Source: a bacterium (GTDB lineage: Bacteria; Bacteroidota; Bacteroidia; B-17B0; Aurantibacillaceae). Taken from it: a DNA stretch of 33,143 nucleotides. The position numbers and the translations under genes are program-made. Of this stretch, positions 8,134-16,750 are shown piece by piece. The DNA lies in assembly GCA_029945625.1 (NCBI GenBank), contig JAQSCW010000021.1, positions 1-33,143 on the forward strand. The letters run 5' to 3'. Position 1 is the stretch's first letter, and each line of letters opens with the position of its first letter. Under the pieces are notes generated by a model. It was not told the origin of the DNA and ran no database searches. It saw nothing but the letters and a program-made list of their open reading frames with translations.

Positions 8134-8163
8134 TTTAGTAAGTTTAGTAAGTAAATACCTTCG
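8134..8163 (+). promoter_or_regulatory. Candidate promoter of the surE-lpxB operon with a tandem 9-mer
   Basis: TTTAG at 8134-8138, a 17-base spacer, and TACCTTCG at 8156-8163. The spacer region contains TTTAGTAAG twice in perfect tandem (8134-8142 and 8143-8151). The leader to the surE ATG is about 30 bases. Confidence 0.45.
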
Positions 8164-8199
8164 CCACCCTAACTTTCCTTAGCTTTAAATAAAATTAAA

Positions 8200-8973
8200 A
8201 TGTCTGAACTTCCACTTATACTCGTAACCAACGACGATGGAATCTTTTCACCCGGAATTTCATATCTGGCAAAGATTGCTTCAACATTCGGAAGGGTAGT
8301 TGTTGTGGCTCCCGATAAGCCGCAGAGTGGCATGGGACATGCAATCACCATTAATTCAACACTCAGAATTCAGAAAACAAGTCACCACAATGCCGAAAAA
8401 GAATTCGCTTGCAGTGGCACGCCGGTTGATTGCGTGAAAATGGCAGTGAACCACATTCTCAAAAAACGTCCCGATTTGGTATTGAGTGGCATTAATCACG
8501 GAAGCAACAGTTCCATTAACGTCATTTACAGTGGCACCATGAGCGCGGCTATTGAAGGTGCTCTTGAAGGAACACCAAGTATTGGATTCAGCCTGTGCGA
8601 CTATTCAATAGAGGCCGATTTTGCACAAGCAGGAAAGTTCATTGCCGGCATCATAGCGGAGAGTTTAAAAAATAAATTACCAAAAGGAGTTTGTCTTAAT
8701 GTGAATATTCCGAAATTGAAAGAAGAAGACATCAAGGGAATTAAAGTGGTGCGGCAAGCCAGAGCCAATTGGGTGGAACGTTTTGAAGAACGAAAAGATC
8801 CCTATGGTCGAGAATATTATTGGCTTACCGGTGAATTTGTGAATTTTGAACCCGAGTCGAATGATACCGACGAATGGGCCCTGGCAAATGGTTATATTTC
8901 TGTTGTTCCCACTCAGTCTGACCTTACAGCTCATCAAGTTCTAACAACTTTAAAACATTTTGAAACACTATGA
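8200..8973 (+). CDS. surE: 5'/3'-nucleotidase SurE
   Basis: Metal-dependent survival-protein family phosphatase that dephosphorylates nucleoside 5'- and 3'-monophosphates, and in some species short polyphosphate; cytosolic. The 257 residues carry the N-terminal metal site TNDDG (10-14; Asp12, Asp13), Ser43 in PQSGMGH and Asn99 in SGINHGSN, the four expected metal ligands. SGTPVDCVK (72-80) and the SGTMSAAIEGA helix (111-121) are also typical. It is first in an operon: its TGA overlaps the ATG of the next gene (ATGA). Confidence 0.95.
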   Translation: MSELPLILVTNDDGIFSPGISYLAKIASTFGRVVVVAPDKPQSGMGHAITINSTLRIQKTSHHNAEKEFACSGTPVDCVKMAVNHILKKRPDLVLSGINHGSNSSINVIYSGTMSAAIEGALEGTPSIGFSLCDYSIEADFAQAGKFIAGIIAESLKNKLPKGVCLNVNIPKLKEEDIKGIKVVRQARANWVERFEERKDPYGREYYWLTGEFVNFEPESNDTDEWALANGYISVVPTQSDLTAHQVLTTLKHFETL

Positions 8974-9287
8974 ATTGGATCAAACGCTTTGATAAGGCCT
9001 GGATCGGACTGCTGATAGGATTGCTATTTCCGGGCATCATGTTTACGTTATACTGGTTGTTCTTCCAGCATCAAATCAGTTTTCCGTACCGATTTGTGCG
9101 GTATCTGATGATGGGGAATCTCTTGAGCAACGTTATCAAACTCTGCGCTCTTGGTAATCTGTTATTATTTTACGCCGGTTTATCGTATAAGATCGATAAA
9201 TTCAGCAAAGGCATTGTGTTTAGTGTTTTATTCTACGTGGCCCTGGTGGCTTACATCACGTATTACTACGAACCTGAATACATCTAA
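8970..9287 (+). CDS. Small multi-pass membrane protein between surE and lpxB
   Basis: A 105-residue protein with three predicted transmembrane segments at about 11-33, 46-69 and 80-98 and a short aromatic C-terminus. I recognise no named family. It is translationally coupled to surE (ATGA overlap) and lies 3 bases before lpxB, so it is produced with the lipid A enzyme. A role at the inner membrane near lipid A synthesis is an inference from position only. Confidence 0.8.
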   Translation: MNWIKRFDKAWIGLLIGLLFPGIMFTLYWLFFQHQISFPYRFVRYLMMGNLLSNVIKLCALGNLLLFYAGLSYKIDKFSKGIVFSVLFYVALVAYITYYYEPEYI

Positions 9288-9290
9288 TCG

Positions 9291-10433
9291 ATGAAGTACT
9301 ATCTAATAGCAGGAGAAGCCAGTGGCGACCTACATGCCAGCAATGCCATGCGAGAGATTGTTAAGTTAGACCCACAGGCCGAGTTCGCATTTACCGGTGG
9401 CGATCTTATGGAGCAAGTGGCTGGCGTAAAAGCAGGAATTCATATCAAGAACATGGCCTTTATGGGTTTTGTAGATGTGCTGAAGAACATACGAACCATC
9501 AACAAAAATTTTAAGATCGTAAAAGAAGAGATCCTAAAATTTAAACCCGATTTGCTTATTCTTGTTGATTACCCCGGTTTTAATCTGCGTATGGCCAAGT
9601 GGGCAAGTGAACTTGGGATAAAAGTTGATTTTTACATTTCACCCACGGTTTGGGCATGGAAAGAGAGTAGGGTAGAGCAGATCAAACAGTACACCACTAA
9701 ATTATTCGTCATCTTGCCTTTTGAAGAAGCGTTCTATCAAAAACACGATCACAAAGTTTATTTTGTTGGCCATCCCCTTATAGACGCTATTGAACAACAA
9801 AGACCGGACTTCAAAACATACGAGAATTTTATCGCCTCTAATAAATTAACGGGGAAACCCATCATTGCTGTGCTGCCGGGCAGTAGAGTGCAGGAAATAG
9901 AGCGTATGCTGCACATCATGATGGAAGTAACGAACGATTTTAAAGAATATGAATTTGTGGTGGCCGGTTCTTCCAATTTGCCATCCTCACATTATACGTC
10001 ACTGCAAAAAAATAATATCAAAGTACTATTTAATCAAACTTACGAACTCATGACATACGCCAAAGCGGGGATCATTAAATCAGGAACCTCCACGCTCGAA
10101 AGTGCTTTGTTTAAATTACCGCAGGTGGTGTGCTATAAGGGAGGCGGCCTTTCGTTTGCCATCGGGAAACGTTTGGTAAATGTAAAATACATCAGTTTGG
10201 TGAATTTGATCATGAACAAACCCATTGTGAAAGAACTGATCCAAAGTGATTTTACAGCCCGAAATATTTCAGAGGAATTAATGAAATTACTGAATGATGC
10301 TGCTTACCGGTCTGAAATGATCGCCGAATACGCCGAATTGCAGAAACAATTGGGAGGAGTAGGCGCCTCATTGCGAATTGCCAAACACCTGGTAGAAGAT
10401 GCCGGTCCAAAAAATATGCATGCGTCGGTTTAA
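9291..10433 (+). CDS. lpxB: Lipid-A-disaccharide synthase
   Basis: Joins UDP-2,3-diacylglucosamine and 2,3-diacylglucosamine-1-phosphate to form the tetraacyl lipid A disaccharide, a peripheral enzyme at the inner membrane. The 380 residues match the family length. Visible signatures: GEASGD (8-13), VDYPGFNLR (92-100), SPTVWAWK (117-124), the LPGSRVQEI motif near 195-203 and SGTSTLESALF near 265-275 for nucleotide-sugar binding. Third gene of the surE operon. Its 3' end overlaps the start of the SpoIID-domain gene in another frame by 14 bases. Confidence 0.96.
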   Translation: MKYYLIAGEASGDLHASNAMREIVKLDPQAEFAFTGGDLMEQVAGVKAGIHIKNMAFMGFVDVLKNIRTINKNFKIVKEEILKFKPDLLILVDYPGFNLRMAKWASELGIKVDFYISPTVWAWKESRVEQIKQYTTKLFVILPFEEAFYQKHDHKVYFVGHPLIDAIEQQRPDFKTYENFIASNKLTGKPIIAVLPGSRVQEIERMLHIMMEVTNDFKEYEFVVAGSSNLPSSHYTSLQKNNIKVLFNQTYELMTYAKAGIIKSGTSTLESALFKLPQVVCYKGGGLSFAIGKRLVNVKYISLVNLIMNKPIVKELIQSDFTARNISEELMKLLNDAAYRSEMIAEYAELQKQLGGVGASLRIAKHLVEDAGPKNMHASV

Positions 10434-11601
10434 GAACGTCATAGTGTATATAGCGCTTCTGCTTTCATTTTTGGGATTCAGTTCTTTTTTCCTGCCCATG
10501 GAAACCATTCAGATCCGCATCTTTTCTCATTTAAAAGTAAGCGCGGTAAACGTGAGTATCTATACCGGTAGTTATAAATTAATGGCAGATGATTTCTTCA
10601 GTAGTTTGTATAAGCAGGGAATCGATTGCAGAATTGAAATGAAAGGTGATAGCATTGAAGTAAAACAAAATGAAAGGGTACTCGGTACATTTAAATACAT
10701 TAAGTTTTATGGGAATGAGGGCAGTGAACTTAAAGTGAAACTGATTAATCCCGATCGAAAACTAAGAAATTACCAGGAGAATTTAAGTTTCGCCATTGTA
10801 GAAGGGTCCATTCGTATCATCAATGAAATTGAACTTGATAATTACATTGCCGGAGTTACCGAAGCAGAAGCTGGTTCGCGCTCGGCGCTCGAGTTTTACA
10901 AAGTGCAGGCCATCTTAGCACGCACCTTTGCCCTTGCCCATATTAACAAACACGTGTCCGAAGGATTTAGTTTATGTGATCAGGTGCACTGTCAGGCTTA
11001 TTTTGGGCGACCACGAGATCTCAGCATTTACAAAGCTATTGCCGAAACAAAAGGACTGGTGGTGGTGGATGAAAATTTAAATCTCATAGTGGCCGCATTT
11101 CACAGCAACAGCGGAGGCGAAACATGCAATAGCGAAGATGTTTGGGGTTCCAAGACATCGTACCTTCGTAGTGTACCCGATAGTTTTAGTTTAAAAATGC
11201 CCAATGCCAGATGGGAACGGCGCATGCTGGCCGATGACTGGCTCAGTTATTTAAAATTAAAACACAATTATCCCAGTGATGAAAAGGAAGCGAAGGAAGC
11301 TGCCATGAACTTTACTCAGGATTCACGCAAAGTGTACCTCGAATGCAACACATCGAAAGTGCCTTTAAAGAACGTACGACTCGATCTGCAGTTAAAATCC
11401 ACTTTTTTTAATATCAGTCCCATCGGCTCCGACAGCATCATTTTTAGAGGAAAGGGATATGGCCATGGTTTGGGTATGTGCCAGGAAGGAGCCATGCGTA
11501 TGGTAAAGCTGGGATATAAGTACCCCGAAATTTTAAATTTCTATTATAAGGATATTCAATTGATCGATCTGCACAAACTTAATTTTTTTAAAGACGAGTA
11601 G
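10420..11601 (+). CDS. SpoIID/LytB-domain protein (probable peptidoglycan-acting)
   Basis: A 393-residue exported or membrane-anchored protein with an N-terminal hydrophobic segment at about 7-26. The SpoIID domain spans about 125-385: NYIAGVTEAEAG (141-152), where Glu150 aligns with the catalytic Glu of SpoIID lytic transglycosylases, then KVQAILARTFAL (161-172), HSNSGGETC (228-236) and near the end GKGYGHGLGMCQEGA. SpoIID cleaves peptidoglycan glycan strands; in Gram-negatives without sporulation the role is likely wall remodelling, which is inference. The ATG at 10420 is chosen over the in-frame ATG at 10399 because it places a basic N-terminus directly before the hydrophobic segment. It overlaps lpxB by 14 bases and precedes the next gene by one base. 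Confidence 0.85.
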   Translation: MRRFKNVIVYIALLLSFLGFSSFFLPMETIQIRIFSHLKVSAVNVSIYTGSYKLMADDFFSSLYKQGIDCRIEMKGDSIEVKQNERVLGTFKYIKFYGNEGSELKVKLINPDRKLRNYQENLSFAIVEGSIRIINEIELDNYIAGVTEAEAGSRSALEFYKVQAILARTFALAHINKHVSEGFSLCDQVHCQAYFGRPRDLSIYKAIAETKGLVVVDENLNLIVAAFHSNSGGETCNSEDVWGSKTSYLRSVPDSFSLKMPNARWERRMLADDWLSYLKLKHNYPSDEKEAKEAAMNFTQDSRKVYLECNTSKVPLKNVRLDLQLKSTFFNISPIGSDSIIFRGKGYGHGLGMCQEGAMRMVKLGYKYPEILNFYYKDIQLIDLHKLNFFKDE

Positions 11602-11602
11602 A

Positions 11603-12040
11603 ATGGTAGATCTTAGACTAGTGAGAAATCTGTTCTGTTACCTTTTTTTTGTAGGTACACTTGCTCCTTTACAATTGCTCCGTGCGCAGGAAACCGAAAC
11701 CATTAAGATTAGGAAAGAATCTAATTTGTCGAAAGTTGTATTAGATAATACGCGAGACTTGCTTTTGGTAATAGATCGATTTGGCAATCCAAAGGATAAC
11801 AAGATTGTTTCGTATAAACTTTTCGTCAAAACAAAAAAGGAAACCCGAGAGTTTCAGGGGTATAGTAACCGCCTCACGGGTGAGATGGTCACTTACCTGA
11901 ATAAACAAACAAAAGCAACTAAAATATTTTTTACTGAAATTACTGCAAAAGACGATGATGAACACCTGGTGAAACTACCTGATCTTATTGATACCTGGTT
12001 TCCCGACTGCAAGAATTGTGATCCGCTTAAGAAAAAGTAG
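11603..12040 (+). CDS. Small secreted protein, possibly with a GldM C-terminal-like beta domain
   Basis: A 145-residue protein with a predicted signal peptide (residues 1 to about 28, ending near RAQ). The mature part is beta-strand rich and ends with a Cys-x2-Cys pair (DCKNC, about 136-140). The pattern of a strand of charged residues (YKLFVKTKKET), then a GYSNRLTGEM turn and a KIFFTEITAK strand recalls the repeated beta domains at the C-terminus of the T9SS/gliding motor protein GldM; this is a pattern judgement and not a database match. Last gene of the surE operon, one base after the SpoIID gene. Function unknown. Confidence 0.65.
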   Translation: MVDLRLVRNLFCYLFFVGTLAPLQLLRAQETETIKIRKESNLSKVVLDNTRDLLLVIDRFGNPKDNKIVSYKLFVKTKKETREFQGYSNRLTGEMVTYLNKQTKATKIFFTEITAKDDDEHLVKLPDLIDTWFPDCKNCDPLKKK

Positions 12041-12121
12041 CTCAGCGAGGATGGCGCATCTGATTTGTGCTAAAGTAGCAGAGAAAGTGAGATTTGTCAC
12101 TGTTTCGCCGAAGATTAATTT

Positions 12122-12129
12122 TACTTTTG
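12122..12129 (+). promoter_or_regulatory. -7 promoter element of the barrel gene at 12151
   Basis: TACTTTTG is an exact TAnnTTTG match, 21 bases before the ATG. The -33 region holds TTTCG at a short spacing, so only the -7 element is firm. Confidence 0.5.
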
Positions 12130-12150
12130 TACTCTATAGATTTAGATGAT

Positions 12151-12975
12151 ATGAACTATATTCGAAAAAGTTTACTGACATTAATTTTCTCTAGTCTCAT
12201 TTTTATCGCTTCGGGGCAAAAAAATGCCGATTCTCTTTTCAAACCTCATGCATATTTGTATTTCAGCGGCTATGTTCCGGAAATAACTACCAGTATAAGG
12301 TTTGATTCTAAAACAGCGCACATCGGCACAGTGGTTTCTCTCGAAAACAGTCTGAATTTTGATGAAAATCCTAAATTGTGGCGGGCAGATGGTTATATAA
12401 GAGCCGGCAAACGATCTGCTTTCGCACTCACCTTTCTTTCCATAAACCGAAACCGTTCGTGGACATTGGAAAGGGACCTTAAATTTAGGGATACCACCTT
12501 TACAACCGGGGCGAACGCAAAAATGTATTTTAACACCAATTATTGGGGACTCTCGTACCGTTATTCTATCTTTTCAAAACCAACCTGGAGTGCAGGCCTA
12601 TCTTTCGGGTTACGCATACTTACCGTTAAAACCGGTATTACAGCTGAAAGCAAACTTTTTGGGTCGTACTCTTCAAATTCTCAATTAGTAGTGCCCGCTG
12701 CTCTCGTTGGGTTTCACGGTGCCGCCTATCTCTGGAAGAGACTGCAGTTTAGATATACCTGGGAATTCCTGAGACTCAACGTAGAAGGGATAAAAATTTA
12801 TGTATTTGATAATAACTTTGCTTTAGAATATTTTATTCTCAAAAATGTGGGCTTGGGTGCCAGTTATTCAGAAGTGTCGTACAGAATAAATGAAATCCCT
12901 TTTAGTGAAGAATTTTCGGGACAAATAGAATATACCGTGTCCGGCTTCTCTCTGTTTCTTGCAGCGCGATTCTAA
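12151..12975 (+). CDS. Predicted outer-membrane beta-barrel protein
   Basis: A 274-residue protein with a clean signal peptide (about 1-22, ending ASGQ). The rest alternates aromatic and polar residues in the manner of transmembrane beta strands (for example YWGLSYRYSIF, RLQFRYTWEFLRL, ASYSEVSYRI) and ends with a strand closing in Arg-Phe (LFLAARF), as expected for recognition by the Bam machinery. No named family is recognised. An in-frame TTG at 12094 would give a longer form, but the ATG at 12151 sits at the right distance from an exact -7 element. Monocistronic. Confidence 0.75.
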   Translation: MNYIRKSLLTLIFSSLIFIASGQKNADSLFKPHAYLYFSGYVPEITTSIRFDSKTAHIGTVVSLENSLNFDENPKLWRADGYIRAGKRSAFALTFLSINRNRSWTLERDLKFRDTTFTTGANAKMYFNTNYWGLSYRYSIFSKPTWSAGLSFGLRILTVKTGITAESKLFGSYSSNSQLVVPAALVGFHGAAYLWKRLQFRYTWEFLRLNVEGIKIYVFDNNFALEYFILKNVGLGASYSEVSYRINEIPFSEEFSGQIEYTVSGFSLFLAARF

Positions 12976-13333
12976 ATCTTTTTTAGAAAGAGATAAATTC
13001 GGATTTTTATTTAGCTCAAAGTATAGAGGCTTACCGTCACCGAAAAAATTGGATTGACGCTGTTTACATCTGCTAATCGATCGTCAACGTTAGAGAACAC
13101 AAATGAACCCTTTTTACACGCATAGTGAGTGGATGGCTTGCGGTAGGATAACGCGTTGTAATTGGTAAGGTAGAATGCTGTTTGCAGGACTTGTTTCATA
13201 GAGGTTCCGTTAAGCTGTATTTGAAAAAGAATTTGAGCAATAAACCTTTCGAAAAAAGAAGCCTTGATACAGGGAAATAGAAAAAGACAGACGATCCCAT
13301 CATCTGCCTTTTCTCTTAGTCAATAGGTGCCTA
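12976..13333. other. 358-base intergenic region with a doubtful 62-codon minus-strand frame
   Basis: Contains the terminator of the M49 peptidase gene at 13281-13312. A minus-strand frame of 62 codons (13011-13199) begins with ATG and contains no recognised motif or export signal; I see no promoter of the local type before it, so I do not call it a gene. Between 13200 and 13280 I see nothing else. Confidence 0.5.
13281..13312 (-). terminator. Terminator of the M49 peptidase gene
   Basis: Minus strand: a 10-bp stem (GGCAGATGAT / ATCGTCTGTC, two wobble pairs) with a 3-base loop, preceded by AAAA and followed by TTTTT. It begins about 20 bases past the stop codon. Confidence 0.8.
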
Positions 13334-15409
13334 TCAATTATAAGCCGGTAAAAGGCCGTAAGCCTTTCCATATTCAAGCATTTGCTGGGTAAAATCTTTC
13401 GGATACTCAATTTTCACATCCATCACATTTTCACCCTCCATCACGGGTACCAATTTTGGTTGAATAAATCCTGCGTAAGGGGCAATGTTCAACTTGCCGT
13501 AACGATCCAGCACTTCTTTATGCAAAACAGGGTCAATTTTTACTCCGTAATTTTCAATGAGAGCCATGCCCGCTTCATAATCGCCTTGCGATTTCACGCG
13601 CTGCAGTTCCTTAAGTAATTCACCAAAAAGTGTTCTCAATTTGGTATAATCGTTTACCAGAAAATAGGTCTTCCCATTTTCAACTTTTTTCTCAATCACA
13701 TTTTCTTTTTGTCCTTTTTCATAACACCAAGCGGCAATCATTTTGCGGTTGCGCATATGTGCTTCTTCAATTTCTTTGCCGGGTTTAACACGTGCCAATT
13801 GAATGATCAGTCCTCTTGTGATATACTCATCGTAAGCAGCTTTTCCGTAATCTAAACTTGGCATCACACCCAGTTCAATTAATTTTGGATCCATTAAATA
13901 GTACAATGCCACCAAATCAGCACGGCCTTCTTCAAGGGCACTGGCATAATTTTTAAGAGTTTCGTGGGGCTGACCCACACCTGATTCAATTTGTCCACTG
14001 GCGTGTCCTATCACTTCGTGCATGTCGGTATGCAACTTATCGGCCAATGGCGCAAAATTGATAATGCGGTGACGGATCTCATCGTTGTAATAAAATTCAT
14101 TAGAAACTGTTCCACCGGCAGCCTGATCGTATGCTTCCACAATATTTCCAAGGTTCACCGACTTGCTGCCGTGTGTTTCGCGAATCCATTCGTTGTTTGG
14201 TAAATTAATTCCAATTGGCGTACTTGGTGCAGCATCCCCGCTTTCCATCACCGCATTGATCACCTTCGCTGAAATCCCTTTTACGTTTTTCTTTTTGTGT
14301 TGCGGCAAAATGGGAGAGTTGTCTTCAAACCACTGGGCATGTGAACCAATGGTGGCGATGCGTTTGCTGGCTTCCATGTCCTTAATGGAAACAACCGATT
14401 CAAACGAACCTTTTTTTCCCAATGGATCTTCATATACTTCAATAAATCCGTTTACCACATCTACCGCGCTGGCTGTGTCTTTCACCCAGGCAATGTTGTA
14501 AAGGTCAAAATCCACCAGACTTCCGGATCTATAAAATTTAATTAAAGCATCCAGTGCTGCTTTTTGATTTTGGTTTTCAGCAAATCCGGCGGCTTTTTCT
14601 AACCAGTACACAATTTTTTCAATGGATTGTGTGTACATTCCGCCAACCATCCATACCTTTTCTACTAGTTTCCCATTTTCTTTCAGCAGTTTTGTGTTTA
14701 AACCATACATGGGTTGTTCCTTACTTTTTTTGTCAACCTGTGCAGAATAGAATGCAGAAGCTTCCTTCTGCGTTACCCCTTCATAGAAATTGACGGCAGA
14801 TGATTTCACCAAATCTGTCTTAGAATCCAAACTCACTTTTTTGGCCGCAATAGTTGGATCAAAAATGATGGGGAGAATGAATTTGATGAAATCTGCTTTA
14901 CTCTGACCGGCTTGCAAGGGCAAGGTTTTTTCATCTGTTTTTGCCAACAAGGACAAGAAATAATCCTGAGAGCAGTCAGGAATAATTTTATCGTTATTAT
15001 AATGGTGGTGAATTCCGTTGCTAAACCAAACGCGTTTGGCATACACCAAAAATTTAGCATAGTCTTCGTTTTGTTCAACCGTATTTCCGCCCACTATGGC
15101 CTCCAGCGTTTTACGAACGGCTAGATTGTATTTGTAATTTTGATCGTAATTAATGTCGCGGCCACATAGGGCAGCTTGTGAAAGATAATACAAGAGTGTC
15201 TTCGTTCTTAGGTCCAGTTTGTCAAAATCTGCAACCTGATAACGAAGCACCCGTAGATCGGCAAACTGCTCTGCAACATAAGTAAATGGTTCCATTTTTG
15301 AAGTGTCTTTAATGGTTACGGGTGTTTCCTTTTTTGCCAATTCATTGTCGCCCGATTTGCAGGACACTAAGATGGCGGTAAAGGCTAGGATCTTAAAATA
15401 GTTGGTCAT
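13334..15409 (-). CDS. Lipoprotein zinc peptidase, M49 (dipeptidyl peptidase III) family
   Basis: Removes dipeptides from the N-terminus of short peptides, as known for M49. The 691-residue product has a lipoprotein signal peptide with Cys17 in the LVSC box, so it is anchored to the cell envelope, unlike the cytosolic eukaryotic enzymes. The M49 zinc motif HEVIGH (464-469, HExxGH) and the second motif EEGRAD (493-498; third ligand Glu494) are present. The canonical second motif is EECRAE/D, so the usual Cys is replaced by Gly495; ligands are intact. Relatives of this protein have been mislabelled dihydrofolate reductase in some genomes, with no basis in the sequence here. It has its own promoter and terminator, 61 bases downstream of the HD gene stop. 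Confidence 0.9.
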   Translation of the reverse strand: MTNYFKILAFTAILVSCKSGDNELAKKETPVTIKDTSKMEPFTYVAEQFADLRVLRYQVADFDKLDLRTKTLLYYLSQAALCGRDINYDQNYKYNLAVRKTLEAIVGGNTVEQNEDYAKFLVYAKRVWFSNGIHHHYNNDKIIPDCSQDYFLSLLAKTDEKTLPLQAGQSKADFIKFILPIIFDPTIAAKKVSLDSKTDLVKSSAVNFYEGVTQKEASAFYSAQVDKKSKEQPMYGLNTKLLKENGKLVEKVWMVGGMYTQSIEKIVYWLEKAAGFAENQNQKAALDALIKFYRSGSLVDFDLYNIAWVKDTASAVDVVNGFIEVYEDPLGKKGSFESVVSIKDMEASKRIATIGSHAQWFEDNSPILPQHKKKNVKGISAKVINAVMESGDAAPSTPIGINLPNNEWIRETHGSKSVNLGNIVEAYDQAAGGTVSNEFYYNDEIRHRIINFAPLADKLHTDMHEVIGHASGQIESGVGQPHETLKNYASALEEGRADLVALYYLMDPKLIELGVMPSLDYGKAAYDEYITRGLIIQLARVKPGKEIEEAHMRNRKMIAAWCYEKGQKENVIEKKVENGKTYFLVNDYTKLRTLFGELLKELQRVKSQGDYEAGMALIENYGVKIDPVLHKEVLDRYGKLNIAPYAGFIQPKLVPVMEGENVMDVKIEYPKDFTQQMLEYGKAYGLLPAYN

Positions 15410-15430
15410 AGTTTCTGTTTATTGGTGGTG

Positions 15431-15461
15431 CAAGTTTATCACTTATTTCAGGCCTATGCAA
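15431..15461 (-). promoter_or_regulatory. Promoter of the M49 peptidase gene
   Basis: Minus strand: TTG (15459-15461), a 20-base spacer, TAAACTTG (15431-15438, one base off TAnnTTTG), with 21 bases to the ATG. Confidence 0.5.
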
Positions 15462-15470
15462 GCACAAAAA

Positions 15471-16706
15471 TCAGCCTTTTAATTCCTTGGGGTAACATAT
15501 AAAATGTTTGGTAACAGTAGTGCTTAAACTCTGGAGGTTGAGTTGGTCGCTGGCCTCGGCCACATCCTGCACCCTGCCATTGTTCATGAGCATGTTGATG
15601 TTGAATTGACTGGCATTATAAGCGCTGTTATTTACCTGGTCGGTAAAAACAAAATAGTGGGCGTCTTTCGGGTCGATGGGGTAAAGCGCACACACTTTTG
15701 CAATAAGCGTCTGTTTGTAGTTTTCATCAATTTCTTCGTTCTGCATTTCAATTCTAAAGAGTTTTCGTTCGAGCAGGTTCCGCGATAGCGTAGAAAGGAT
15801 CAGATCCTTATGATCGGTCCATACTTTTATGGAAGCACTCACGTCATGATCGTCCAATTTAGAGAAGAGCGCGAGCAATGAGGGATCTTTTTCAAAATCT
15901 TTCTTACTGAAATCATTTTTTAAAAAAACCTGCAGAGTAGGAGTGGCAAATAATTCAACACCCCTTGCTGCCAGTTCTTTGGCGCGGGTGAGAATGTTCA
16001 TCAGCATGGTTTCGGCACTCAATACTGTTTTATGAAGATACACTTGCCAGTACATGAGGCGCCGCGCGATCAGGAATTTTTCAATACTATAAATGGCTTT
16101 TTGCTCCACCACCAACTCATTGTTCACCACCTGTAACATCTTAATGATGCGTTCGCTGCTAATTACACCTTCAATAACGCCCGTAAAAAAACTATCTCGT
16201 TTTAAATAGTCAAGTCGGTCCATGTCGAGTTGCGAGCTCACCAATTGATGCAAAAAAAGTTTTGGATAATTGTTGTTGAAGATCTTAATGGCTAAACTCA
16301 GTTTTCCATCAAACTCAGTATTCAAACTATCCATAATGAGGCTGCTGATGTTTTCGTGGCTAATTCCTCTCACAATACTGTGTTCGAGGGCGTGCGAAAA
16401 GGGGCCGTGCCCTATATCGTGCAGCAAAATGGCAATGAGAACCGCCTGCTCTTCTTCGTCGGTGATGGCCACATCCTTTTGTTTGAGTGTTAAAACTGCC
16501 TCCTGCATAAGGTGCATGGCGCCAACAGCATGGTGAAAACGGGTGTGTAAGGCGCCGGGATACACCAAATTGGTGAGTCCCAATTGTTTGATGCGGCGCA
16601 AACGCTGAAAAATAGGATGTTCGATGAGGTCGAACACCAGTTCGCTGGGAATGGTCACAAATCCGTAAATAGGATCGTTTATTATTTTTCGTTTGTTAGT
16701 TGACAT
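15471..16706 (-). CDS. HD-domain phosphohydrolase (SAMHD1/YdhJ-like)
   Basis: Cytosolic metal-dependent phosphohydrolase of 411 residues in the COG1078 group related to dNTP triphosphohydrolases. Metal-binding residues are visible: His59 in TRFHHAVG, His96-Asp97 in LLHDIGHGPFSHALEH (94-109), and the later aspartate in DMDRLDYLKRD near 164-174. The N-terminal signature DPIYGFV (11-17) is typical of this subgroup. A dNTPase activity is likely from the family but the substrate is not proven. The ATG at 16706 is chosen; upstream codons back to a TTG at 16745 run into the -7 element. Divergent from porX across 297 bases. Confidence 0.88.
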   Translation of the reverse strand: MSTNKRKIINDPIYGFVTIPSELVFDLIEHPIFQRLRRIKQLGLTNLVYPGALHTRFHHAVGAMHLMQEAVLTLKQKDVAITDEEEQAVLIAILLHDIGHGPFSHALEHSIVRGISHENISSLIMDSLNTEFDGKLSLAIKIFNNNYPKLFLHQLVSSQLDMDRLDYLKRDSFFTGVIEGVISSERIIKMLQVVNNELVVEQKAIYSIEKFLIARRLMYWQVYLHKTVLSAETMLMNILTRAKELAARGVELFATPTLQVFLKNDFSKKDFEKDPSLLALFSKLDDHDVSASIKVWTDHKDLILSTLSRNLLERKLFRIEMQNEEIDENYKQTLIAKVCALYPIDPKDAHYFVFTDQVNNSAYNASQFNINMLMNNGRVQDVAEASDQLNLQSLSTTVTKHFICYPKELKG

Positions 16707-16742
16707 TAGTGGAGTTAAAATAATGGAGAGGCTCTTAGGCTG

Positions 16743-16750
16743 CAAATATA
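16743..16750 (-). promoter_or_regulatory. -7 element of the HD phosphohydrolase gene
   Basis: Minus-strand TATATTTG is an exact TAnnTTTG match, leaving a 36-base gap to the ATG at 16706. No clear -33 element. Confidence 0.45.

Noticed and set aside
13011-13199. 62-codon minus-strand frame in the gap before the M49 peptidase gene
   Set aside because: No motif, signal or local-type promoter; length is within chance for this gap. Kept only as a remark on the intergenic region.
14163-14501. Long plus-strand frame opposite the M49 peptidase gene
   Set aside because: Fully inside a gene with intact catalytic motifs on the other strand; a shadow of its codon bias.
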